Source: Candidatus Poribacteria bacterium
GTDB taxonomy: Bacteria; Poribacteria; WGA-4E; WGA-3G
DNA length: 9,973 nt
Direction of reading: 5' to 3'
Assembly: GCA_028818995.1 (NCBI GenBank)
Contig: JAPPMR010000572.1
Coordinates: 1 to 9,973 of the forward strand
The notes beneath the pieces were generated by a model that made no database searches, had not been told where the DNA came from, and was given only the letters and a program-made list of their open reading frames with translations. The translations under genes were made by a program, and so were the position numbers. Shown piece after piece: positions 1 through 6,814 of this stretch. Numbering within the stretch: position 1 is the first letter of the stretch; each line of letters opens with the position of its first letter.

Positions 1-1
1 G

Positions 2-1018
2 TGTCGGGGTGCAGAAATGTTTTTGCGACCGCTCTTTGAACCACTCGGTTATACTGTAAAAGCTGAACGACACGTGTTGGATGCACAATTCCCAGATTGG
101 GGTGAAAGTCGTTATTTCAGTGTCACTTTTGAAAAAATTTGTCGTTTGAGTGAACTCCTCACACATCTTTACGTCTTAATTCCCGTGCTTGATGACGAAA
201 AACACTATTGGGTTGACCAAGCCGAGATAGAAAAACTATTAAAACACGGCAGTGATTGGCTGCCCGATCATCCAGAACAAGAATCTATTGTTAATCGTTA
301 CCTGAAACGTCAACGTAGACTTACCCGTCAGGCACTCGCGCAATTGCGTGAAACAGATGTTGATGAAATTGAAGAACAGACTCAGGAAGAAGCACAGATT
401 GAAGAACGAATCGGTCTAAACGAAATCCGTTTAACTAAGGCCGCTGAAGTAATCAAAGAGTCTAGGGCAAAACGCGTTATTGATTTAGGGTGTGGAGAAG
501 GGAAGCTGCTTCGCAAACTGATGAAAGTGAAACAGTTTGAAGAGATTGTAGGCGTAGATGTTTCACATCAATCACTGAAAATCGCACAGCAGCGGTTGCA
601 TTTTGATCGGCTGCCAGAAAAGCAGAAGGAACGTCTCAAGTTTTTCCAAGGATCGCTCTGCTATCGAGATAAAAGGTTGGAGGGATATGACGCAGCGGCT
701 ATAATAGAGGTAATTGAGCATTTAGATCCACCACGACTTTCTGCCTTTGAAAGGGTTCTATTTGAATTCGCACGCCCACAAACGGTTGTTTTGACTACGC
801 CTAACGTGGAATATAACGTGAAGTTTGAGAATCTGCCAGCGGGACGATTTCGACACAGAGACCACCGTTTTGAATGGACACGGGAAGAATTTCAATCTTG
901 GGCATCGGATATTTCCAACCGCTTTGGCTATACTGTTGTGTTTCACCCAATCGGAGAAATAGGTGAAAATGTTGGCTCACCGACTCAGATGGCTGTGTTT
1001 ACACAAGAAAGATTCTAA
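2..1018 (+). CDS. hen1: Hen1 3'-terminal RNA ribose 2'-O-methyltransferase, 5'-truncated by window edge
   Basis: Hen1 transfers a methyl group from S-adenosylmethionine to the 2'-OH at the 3' end of a broken RNA, protecting the repaired junction from being cut again. It works in a complex with Pnkp. The frame is open back to base 2. The ATG at 17 falls inside conserved family sequence (LFEPLGY, HLYVLIPVLDDEKHYW), so the true start lies upstream; full-length bacterial Hen1 is roughly 450-500 residues. Numbered from the ATG at 17, residues 1-110 are the end of the N-terminal domain, which in characterised homologues activates the Pnkp ligase. Residues 111-150 are a charged linker. Residues 151-333 are the methyltransferase, with SAM motif I DLGCGEG at 156-162. 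The family's metal-binding set is visible as E231, E234 and H235 in EVIEHL and H283 in RDHRFEW. The gene lies 65 bp upstream of pnkp on the same strand, so an operon is likely. Confidence 0.93.
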   Translation, partial: CRGAEMFLRPLFEPLGYTVKAERHVLDAQFPDWGESRYFSVTFEKICRLSELLTHLYVLIPVLDDEKHYWVDQAEIEKLLKHGSDWLPDHPEQESIVNRYLKRQRRLTRQALAQLRETDVDEIEEQTQEEAQIEERIGLNEIRLTKAAEVIKESRAKRVIDLGCGEGKLLRKLMKVKQFEEIVGVDVSHQSLKIAQQRLHFDRLPEKQKERLKFFQGSLCYRDKRLEGYDAAAIIEVIEHLDPPRLSAFERVLFEFARPQTVVLTTPNVEYNVKFENLPAGRFRHRDHRFEWTREEFQSWASDISNRFGYTVVFHPIGEIGENVGSPTQMAVFTQERF

Positions 1019-1083
1019 CAGAAAACCTAAATACCATTTCTGACTGCAGTTTGATTAACTATTTGTAATTGATTTTGGATGAT

Positions 1084-3648
1084 ATGCTTATCAAAATCCC
1101 TGATCCTTCACTTGTAATCCTCATCGGTGCTTCGGGTTCGGGCAAGTCCACCTTTGCGCACAAGCATTTTAAGCCGACAGAGATTCTTTCTTCTGATTTC
1201 TGCCGTGGTCTTGTTTCTGATGACGAAACTGATCAGTCTGCAACGACTGATGCGTTTGAAGTGCTGCATTTCATTGCTGCGAAGCGACTCGCCGCTGGAA
1301 AATTGACAGTAATTGATGCAACAAACGTTCAACCGGACGCGCGAAAATCGCTGCATGCACTTGCAAAGGAATATCATTATTTAACTACTGCTATAGTGTT
1401 TAACCTGCCAGCTAAACTCTGTCAAGAGAGAAACGATACGCGTCCTGACCGAAATTTCAAACCGCATGTCATTCGTAACCAGACCAGTCAACTGCGTAGG
1501 TCACTACGCGGACTTAAGCGTGAAGGTTTCCGCAACTTCTTATATGTTATGTCTTCACCAGAGGAGGTTGAAGCAACTCAAGTTGAACGACAACCGTTGT
1601 GGACGAATCGCAAGGATGAAGTAGGTCCGTTTGACATTATTGGCGATGTTCATGGGTGTTTTGATGAACTTGTGGAGTTGCTCAAAAAACTCGGTTATGA
1701 AATTTCAAATCAACAGGACGGTGGGACAATTGTTAAGCATCCACAGGATAGAAAAGTTGTTTTTGTCGGGGATTATGTTGACCGAGGCCCAAAGGTGGTT
1801 GAAGTGCTGCGATTAGTTATGGAAATGCACAAAACAGGTATGGCAATTTGTGTGCCGGGGAATCATGATACAAAACTTGCTCGTGCACTCAGAGGTAAAA
1901 ATGTCACTAAAACACACGGTTTAGCAGAATCGCTTGTGCAATTGGAAAATGAATCGGTAGAATTTAAGACTGACATAGCGGAATTTTTTGAGGGTATGGT
2001 GAGCCACTATGTTTTTGACAACGGAAAACTCGTCGTATCACATGCCGGAATGAAAAAAGAATTTCAAGGAAGAGCATCCGGACGCGTCAGAGAATTCGCA
2101 CTTTATGGTGAAACCACTGGAGAAACTGACGAATTTGGGTTGCCCGTTCGGCTTAATTGGGCTGAGGAATACCGTGGCGATGCTACTGTTGTTTATGGAC
2201 ATACGCCTGTTACTGAACCGCGATGGATAAATCGCACAATTAACATTGATACTGGGTGTGTATTCGGCGGCAATCTAACAGCATTACGGTATCCCGAAAA
2301 AGAACTTGTTTCTGTCCCCGCACGACAAACCTATTATGAACCGGCTAAACCATTCCTTAATGAATCGGACAAACAAAACCTATCAGGCATGCAGGTTGAT
2401 GATGGAATTTTGGACATTAATGATGTGCTTGGGAGACGAGTCATTAGCACTCGATTAAATCACAATGTAACGATTCGGGAAGAGAATACTATCACAGCAC
2501 TTGAGGTGATGAGTCGCTTTGCAATAGACCCAAAATGGCTCATCTATCTACCGCCAACAATGTCTCCAACCGAAACTTCAACCAAACCAAATCTACTTGA
2601 ACATCCTGCTGAAGGCTTTGCTTATTATCGGAATCAGGGAGTGTCCAATGTAGTTTGGCAAGAGAAACACATGGGATCGCGTGCTGTCGTTATTGTATGC
2701 AAAAGTCCCGATACAGCAAAGAAAAGGTTTAGCATATCAGACGATAGAATTGGCGTCTGTTACACACGCACCGGCAGACCTTTTTTTGATGATGTCTTGA
2801 TGGAATCTGAACTGCTTAGACAGGTCAAACAGGCAGCGGATAGTGCTGGATTTTGGGAAACCTTGGATACGGATTGGTTTTGTATTGATTGTGAGTTAAT
2901 GCCGTGGTCTGTAAAAGCACAAGAATTACTGCGACAACAGTACGCGCCCGTAGGCACATCCGCGCATGTTGCTGTTGGGGATGCGGTTGCTACTTTAGAA
3001 ACCGCTGGGAAGCGGGGCATTCAGTTGAATGACATATTGGATACTTACCAAGAACGCGCTATTGCAGTCAGTGAATATGTTAGTGCTTATCAACAATATT
3101 GTTGGGATGTACAATCTATTGCGGATCTGAAACTCGCACCGTTTCATCTATTGGCAACAGAAGGGACTGTGCATTTTGATAAGGACCACTTGTGGCACAT
3201 GGAGATGCTTTCAAAACTCTGTAAAGGTTCTGATGATAATCTGTTATTTACCACTACCTATGGGACGGTTGATCTCACTGACGAGGCAAGCGAAACTGCA
3301 GCGATTCGTAAATGGGAAGAACTCACGGCAATTGGCGGTGAAGGTATTGTTATCAAACCATTGGATTTTATCGTTAAAGGTAAACGTGGATTGGTTCAAC
3401 CGGCTGTTAAATGTCGTGGCAGAGAATATCTACGCATTATTTATGGGCCTGAATACACATTACCCCACAATTTAGAACGTCTGCGATCCAGAGGATTGTC
3501 GCATAAACGCGCGCTTGCCATCCGAGAATTCGCATTAGGTGTGGAGGCACTTGAAAGATTTGTGCACTGTGAACCTTTGTCCAAAGTTCATGAATGTGTT
3601 TTCGGTGTATTAGCACTTGAAAGTGAAACAGTTGATCCGAGGTTATGA
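1084..3648 (+). CDS. pnkp: Pnkp polynucleotide kinase-phosphatase-ligase (RNA repair)
   Basis: A three-domain RNA end-healing and sealing enzyme, partner of Hen1. From the ATG at 1084 it has 854 residues, close to the roughly 850-870 usual for the family. Residues 1-170 are the 5'-OH kinase: P-loop GASGSGKS at 15-22, D38 as likely general base, and R41, R116 and R123. Residues 180-410 are a binuclear metallophosphatase that removes 3' or 2',3'-cyclic phosphate: GDVHG 187-191, GDYVDRG 229-235, GNHD 259-262, VSHAG 318-322 and YGHTP 371-375. The C-terminal half is the adenylyltransferase/ligase: nucleotidyl lysine K528 in EKHMGSR, then DCELMPWS 602-609, EGIVIKP 753-759 and AVKCRGREYLRIIYGPEY 774-791. 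The end (SHKRALAIREFALGVEALER) is a conserved family helix. The frame also allows a TTG start at 1069, but the ATG begins exactly where the family does (MLIKIPDPSLVILIG). No strong ribosome binding site precedes either start. No catalytic residue appears to be lost. Confidence 0.95.
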   Translation: MLIKIPDPSLVILIGASGSGKSTFAHKHFKPTEILSSDFCRGLVSDDETDQSATTDAFEVLHFIAAKRLAAGKLTVIDATNVQPDARKSLHALAKEYHYLTTAIVFNLPAKLCQERNDTRPDRNFKPHVIRNQTSQLRRSLRGLKREGFRNFLYVMSSPEEVEATQVERQPLWTNRKDEVGPFDIIGDVHGCFDELVELLKKLGYEISNQQDGGTIVKHPQDRKVVFVGDYVDRGPKVVEVLRLVMEMHKTGMAICVPGNHDTKLARALRGKNVTKTHGLAESLVQLENESVEFKTDIAEFFEGMVSHYVFDNGKLVVSHAGMKKEFQGRASGRVREFALYGETTGETDEFGLPVRLNWAEEYRGDATVVYGHTPVTEPRWINRTINIDTGCVFGGNLTALRYPEKELVSVPARQTYYEPAKPFLNESDKQNLSGMQVDDGILDINDVLGRRVISTRLNHNVTIREENTITALEVMSRFAIDPKWLIYLPPTMSPTETSTKPNLLEHPAEGFAYYRNQGVSNVVWQEKHMGSRAVVIVCKSPDTAKKRFSISDDRIGVCYTRTGRPFFDDVLMESELLRQVKQAADSAGFWETLDTDWFCIDCELMPWSVKAQELLRQQYAPVGTSAHVAVGDAVATLETAGKRGIQLNDILDTYQERAIAVSEYVSAYQQYCWDVQSIADLKLAPFHLLATEGTVHFDKDHLWHMEMLSKLCKGSDDNLLFTTTYGTVDLTDEASETAAIRKWEELTAIGGEGIVIKPLDFIVKGKRGLVQPAVKCRGREYLRIIYGPEYTLPHNLERLRSRGLSHKRALAIREFALGVEALERFVHCEPLSKVHECVFGVLALESETVDPRL

Positions 3649-3731
3649 TGTGTATCCAAAATCTTAAAAGTTCAGTGGAATCGCAATCCTAATTTTGAAG
3701 AAAATTCCTGAGAATTACAACAAAGATACAA

Positions 3732-4625
3732 ATGAAGATTAAACGTTTCCAATCATACTATTGTATACTCATTATTGGTTTGATTTTTTGGATTTGCGGA
3801 TGTCAAGATTCATCATCGGTTATTGATGGATCCAAAAAAGATTCTGAAGTTGTACTACGAGACTATAATCTGTCAGAAGATGAAACTTGGGAGTCAGAGA
3901 AAATCTATATTATACACGGAACGTTAGAGATTCCATCTAACATTGTACTTGAAGTATTGCCTGGAACAGTTGTTAAATTCGCTCAAGATGCGCTAATCAA
4001 GGTGAGAGGAACGTTGAAGATTGGAACACCATTATCACAGGATGGGGTGGATGAATTAGTAAATTTAACTTCAAATAATAGTAATCCAGAATCTGGTGAT
4101 TGGAAAGGTATTCTGTTTGATCACACACATGATATAGAGAGTTTCCTCAGGGCAACAGTGGTAGAATACGCAGAGATCGCACTTGATGTAAAAACTGCCT
4201 CCCCAAAGATCGTGGATTCTACATTTCGTTATAATGGAACCGCAATTGCATTAGATGGGAGTAACGCCATAATCCAGTATAATGCCATTCATGATAATGA
4301 CATCGGTATATATACTATTGGACGGCAAACTCGCCCACAAATTGAAAAAAATAACATTATAAAAAATGATACCGGAATTTTCTGCGAGAATGTCCAATCA
4401 ATCATTGAAAATAATAATCTTGAAAACAACAATTACGCGTTAAGTTTAAATGTAAAGTTTGATCTTGGAATTTCCAACAATTGGTGGGGAACAGTTGTCA
4501 ATGCAGAAATTGATAGAATGATCTTAGATTCTAATGACTCAAACATTATAACAAAACCACTTGGAACGGTCCATTATGAGCCAATTGCAGAAACACGCTT
4601 TGCAGATGCTGGTCCTCAGGAGTAA
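3732..4625 (+). CDS. Predicted right-handed beta-helix lipoprotein
   Basis: A 297-residue exported lipoprotein of unknown specific role. Residues 1-23 form a lipoprotein signal peptide: basic start (MKIKR), hydrophobic stretch 11-22, and lipobox ICGC with C24 as the lipidated cysteine. Residues about 55-255 read as a parallel right-handed beta-helix: LEVLPGTVVKF at 73-83, GDWKGILF at 122-129, then short Asn/Ile/Gly-rich rungs (IIQYNAIHDNDIGIY, IEKNNIIKNDTGIFCEN, IIENNNLENNNYALSL), closing with NNWWG at 249-253. That last phrase is common at the end of beta-helix repeat sets in NosD-like and related surface proteins. Such folds often bind or cleave polysaccharide, but I see no catalytic signature and make no enzyme call. 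It starts 83 bp after pnkp, with no clear promoter or terminator between, and its 3' end carries the ribosome binding site of the next gene. The fold is fairly secure; the function is unknown. Confidence 0.8.
   Translation: MKIKRFQSYYCILIIGLIFWICGCQDSSSVIDGSKKDSEVVLRDYNLSEDETWESEKIYIIHGTLEIPSNIVLEVLPGTVVKFAQDALIKVRGTLKIGTPLSQDGVDELVNLTSNNSNPESGDWKGILFDHTHDIESFLRATVVEYAEIALDVKTASPKIVDSTFRYNGTAIALDGSNAIIQYNAIHDNDIGIYTIGRQTRPQIEKNNIIKNDTGIFCENVQSIIENNNLENNNYALSLNVKFDLGISNNWWGTVVNAEIDRMILDSNDSNIITKPLGTVHYEPIAETRFADAGPQE
4618..4622 (+). promoter_or_regulatory. Shine-Dalgarno site of the GT4 gene, inside the upstream coding region
   Basis: AGGAG lies 9 nt before the ATG at 4632 and within the last codons of the beta-helix lipoprotein gene, whose stop is at 4623-4625. 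It fixes the glycosyltransferase start and suggests the two genes are translated from one message, probably with coupling. Confidence 0.75.
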
Positions 4626-4631
4626 CGGGTT

Positions 4632-5834
4632 ATGCTGACAATATTAAACGTTTCCCAAAATCATTATATTCGCGGCGGTTCCGATCGATATTTCTTCACA
4701 ATGGCGGAATTATTGCAAAAACATGGACACCACGTAATACCTTTCACCGCAGCAAACCCCAAAAATGAACACTCTGAATGGGAACAATATTTCCCACGTG
4801 CAGCCGATTTTGAAAAGCCGAAACCGATAGATTTACTCCGTTTTTTATATTCACGTGATGCTGTTAAATCGATTCAAAAATTGTTGGACAATACAGCTGT
4901 GGATATCGCACACTTTCATATTTACTATGGAAAATTGACTGCATCAATCTTGGGAAGTCTTAAAAAAGCAGGAATTCCTCTAATTCAGACATTGCACGAA
5001 TATAAACTAACTTGTCCTGTCTATAGTCATCTGTCAAACGATGAGATATGTGAAGCATGTGAGGGGAAACACTTTTGGCGTGCCCTGCCAAAGCGATGTA
5101 ATAGAGGTTCACTTGCACGCACAGCATTGAGTGTTACCGAGTCCTATGTTTCACGCCAATTAGGTGCCGTTGAAAAATTTGACCATTTTATTTCTGTTTC
5201 TCATTTTCTTCGGAAAAAGATGATACAGTATGGAATTCCTGAAGAAAAGATTTCAACGGTTCATAACTTTGCCGATGTTTCGGAGATTACACCAAATTTC
5301 TCTATCGGTGAATATATCCTTTATTTTGGCAGGGTGCATCGGAGCAAAGGTATTTTGACACTGATAGAGGCTGCAGCACCTCTGAAACAGGTACCACTCT
5401 ATATCGTTGGTGACGGTGAAGCGATGCCTGAAGTTCAAGAAATTGTAGAACAGAACGGGTGTGAACATATTCGTCTTTTAGGATTTAAACAGGGTGATGA
5501 ATTACAAGAACTGATTCTAAATAGCATCTGTACAGTTTTGCCGTCCGAATGGTATGAAAATTGCCCTATGTCTGTTTTAGAATCCTTTGCTTATGGGAAA
5601 CCGGTGATTGGTGCGGATATTGGTGGTATCCCAGAATTAATTAAGGACGAAGTTGATGGATTTCTCGTTCCCTCAGCAGGAACAGAAGCATTACGAGAAA
5701 AATTGTTGTGGATGTTTGAACACAAAGTTGAAGCCGCTGAGATGGGTAAAGTTGGACGCCTTAAAATGGAGGCAGATTTTAATGCAGATATTCATTATCA
5801 GAAAATATTTAACATTTATGAAAAGTTTTTGTAA
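4632..5834 (+). CDS. Glycosyltransferase family 4 (GT-B fold)
   Basis: A 400-residue retaining glycosyltransferase of family GT4, expected to act in the cytoplasm and to move a sugar from a nucleotide-sugar donor to a cell-envelope polysaccharide, glycolipid or glycan. Acceptor and donor are not predictable here. The N-terminal Rossmann domain opens with ILNVSQNHYIRGGSDRY, the Gly-rich acceptor-side loop. The C-terminal donor domain begins near residue 227 (YILYFGRVHRSKGILTLIEA) and contains VGDGE at 259-263, GFKQ at 284-287 and the GT4 E-x7-E pair E309/E317 in ENCPMSVLESFAYGKPVIG. Length is normal for the family. An insert in the N-terminal domain holds C128, C140, C143 and C156 (TCPVYSH, EICEACEG, KRCNRGS), a possible metal site known from a subset of GT4 enzymes. 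It starts 6 bp after the stop of the beta-helix lipoprotein gene. Confidence 0.92.
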   Translation: MLTILNVSQNHYIRGGSDRYFFTMAELLQKHGHHVIPFTAANPKNEHSEWEQYFPRAADFEKPKPIDLLRFLYSRDAVKSIQKLLDNTAVDIAHFHIYYGKLTASILGSLKKAGIPLIQTLHEYKLTCPVYSHLSNDEICEACEGKHFWRALPKRCNRGSLARTALSVTESYVSRQLGAVEKFDHFISVSHFLRKKMIQYGIPEEKISTVHNFADVSEITPNFSIGEYILYFGRVHRSKGILTLIEAAAPLKQVPLYIVGDGEAMPEVQEIVEQNGCEHIRLLGFKQGDELQELILNSICTVLPSEWYENCPMSVLESFAYGKPVIGADIGGIPELIKDEVDGFLVPSAGTEALREKLLWMFEHKVEAAEMGKVGRLKMEADFNADIHYQKIFNIYEKFL

Positions 5835-5875
5835 AATTAAAAATGTAAAATATTGTTTTTTCTATAGTTATGATG

Positions 5876-5884
5876 TGCTAAAAT
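5876..5884 (+). promoter_or_regulatory. Candidate extended -10 promoter for the lamin-tail lipoprotein
   Basis: TGCTAAAAT matches an extended -10 element (TGn plus TAAAAT) inside an AT-rich intergenic stretch. No good -35 hexamer sits at the standard distance; TTGTTT at 5853-5858 is 20 bp away. Transcription would start near 5891 and give a leader of about 90 nt that contains the 5900-5943 hairpin. Upstream, the octamer TGTAAAAT occurs twice (5830-5837 and 5844-5851), of unknown meaning. Confidence 0.35.
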
Positions 5885-5899
5885 AGTTTTGTAAGTTAT

Positions 5900-5943
5900 A
5901 TGAGACAGCAGTGACCAATTGGCACTGAATGCTGTAATCTCAT
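5900..5943 (+). promoter_or_regulatory. Imperfect hairpin in the leader of the lamin-tail lipoprotein gene
   Basis: Three nested stems are readable: ATGAGA (5900-5905) with TCTCAT (5938-5943), CAGCA (5906-5910) with TGCTG (5930-5934), and GTG/CC (5911-5913, 5915-5916) with GG/CAC (5921-5925) around an AATT loop. The bulges lie mostly on the 3' arm. No T-run follows, so it is not a classic terminator. It lies between the candidate promoter and the GAGG ribosome binding site at 5971-5974, which suggests a 5'-UTR structure affecting stability or translation. No known riboswitch class is recognised. Confidence 0.45.
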
Positions 5944-5980
5944 TAAATCAATTCATATTTCAAAGTATAAGAGGATTAAA

Positions 5981-6631
5981 ATGGTAAAATTTCAGTTAAC
6001 AATAATTTTGATATTGCTTGGTTGTGTCGTATTTATATCGTGTGAGAAAGCATCGCAAATGTTAGATCCTGTTATGCCAGATACGGATTCCATGGAATCT
6101 ATGGATTCAATGGATACCTCAGACACAGGGATGATGGATACTGATAAAATGATGGATATGATGGACACCGTTTTGGAAGGGTCCCCAGTTGTAATTAACG
6201 AATTGATGGCAGATAACGACAATACCGTTCCTGACCCACAAGGCGACTATGACGACTGGCTTGAATTGCACAATCGGACCGATATGGCGTTACCGTTAAC
6301 AGGGCTGTATCTGAGTGATAAAGAGGACAATCCTACAAAATGGGCATTTCCAGAAAATACTGTAATCCCGGCAAACGGATATTTGATCGTATGGTTAGAT
6401 GAAGATCATGATGACGAAAATGCTACCGAGGGGCTGCATGCTAACTTTAAGTTATCTAAAGGTGGTGAGACGGTCATGCTTGTGGATACCGATGCACGCG
6501 GTAATCAAGTGTTGGATAGTGTGACATTTGGAGAACAAGAAACAGATGTTGCCTATGGACGCTTGCCGAATGGCACAGGCGAATTTCAAGTGCTACAAGC
6601 GACACCTGGTGTAGCAAATTTAGGTGAATAA
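5981..6631 (+). CDS. Lamin-tail domain (LTD) lipoprotein with Met/Asp-rich linker
   Basis: A 216-residue exported protein, probably membrane-anchored. Residues 1-20 are a hydrophobic signal peptide. The likely lipidated cysteine is C21 (FISC), though LLGC ending at C15 also fits a lipobox. Residues 36-62 form a low-complexity linker made almost only of Met, Asp, Ser and Thr (SMESMDSMDTSDTG, KMMDMMDT). Residues 69-214 are a lamin-tail domain: VVINELMADND, DYDDWLELHNRTDMALPLTG, the LSDKEDNPTKWAFPENTVIPANGYLIVW block, HANFKLSKGGETVML, and a closing AYGRLPNGTGEFQVLQATPGVAN. In bacteria this Ig-like beta-sandwich is usually a non-catalytic module on secreted or surface proteins. The start is fixed by GAGG at 5971-5974, 6 nt before the ATG. 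It has its own leader and candidate promoter, so it is probably a separate transcript. The domain call is strong; the biological role is unknown. Confidence 0.88.
   Translation: MVKFQLTIILILLGCVVFISCEKASQMLDPVMPDTDSMESMDSMDTSDTGMMDTDKMMDMMDTVLEGSPVVINELMADNDNTVPDPQGDYDDWLELHNRTDMALPLTGLYLSDKEDNPTKWAFPENTVIPANGYLIVWLDEDHDDENATEGLHANFKLSKGGETVMLVDTDARGNQVLDSVTFGEQETDVAYGRLPNGTGEFQVLQATPGVANLGE
6086..6166 (+). repeat. Low-complexity ATGGAT-like repeat coding for the Met/Asp linker
   Basis: About 80 bp of imperfect ATGGA(T/A/C) units encode residues 36-62 of the LTD lipoprotein. Unit spacing varies while the frame is kept, as expected of a tract prone to in-frame slippage. Confidence 0.6.
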
Positions 6632-6713
6632 AATTCAAGTTGTCGTCTATGTGCTTCAATGACGTTTCTATTCTAAGTTTTCTTTTAATGCAGCAACTAT
6701 ATTAGTAAAGTGC

Positions 6714-6764
6714 AAGGCTGGGAGATTGGAAGATACACTTGTCGTCTTCCAGTCTTCCAGTCTT
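6714..6764 (+). terminator. Candidate rho-independent terminator / inverted repeat after the LTD gene
   Basis: The arm 6714-6733 pairs with 6745-6764 over 20 bp if three G-U wobbles are allowed, around an 11-nt loop, and is followed by a short T-rich end (TCTTTTC). The 3' arm is itself a period-8 tandem repeat (GTCTTCCA at 6744-6751 and 6752-6759, then GTCTT). It lies 83 bp after the LTD stop and 51 bp before the LRR gene. It could end the LTD transcript, but the repeat composition also fits a dispersed intergenic repeat. Confidence 0.5.
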
Positions 6765-6798
6765 TTCAAATATAACATTGAAGTTCTAATTTTGCGCT

Positions 6799-6804
6799 AA
6801 GGAG
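6799..6804 (+). promoter_or_regulatory. Shine-Dalgarno site supporting a TTG start
   Basis: AAGGAG is a strong ribosome binding site 10 nt before the TTG at 6815. The next in-frame candidates (GTG at 6851 and the ATG of Met37) have no comparable site, and Met37 lies inside the hydrophobic core of the signal peptide. This decides the start. Confidence 0.65.
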
Positions 6805-6814
6805 TACAAATCTT

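Noticed and set aside
1069..1083. TTG start for pnkp giving five extra residues
   Set aside because: No ribosome binding site is seen and the family N-terminus matches the ATG at 1084.
3691..3706. AATTTT-GAAG-AAAATT hairpin as a terminator after pnkp
   Set aside because: The stem is six A-T pairs with no following T-run, too weak to call.
5830..5851. Two TGTAAAAT octamers as an operator
   Set aside because: They lie in very AT-rich DNA where such repeats arise by chance, the first overlaps the end of the preceding coding region, and there is no palindromic symmetry or known regulator match.
5653..5886. 77-codon plus-strand frame overlapping the end of the glycosyltransferase gene
   Set aside because: Out of frame within a well-supported gene, with no recognisable protein character and no ribosome binding site.
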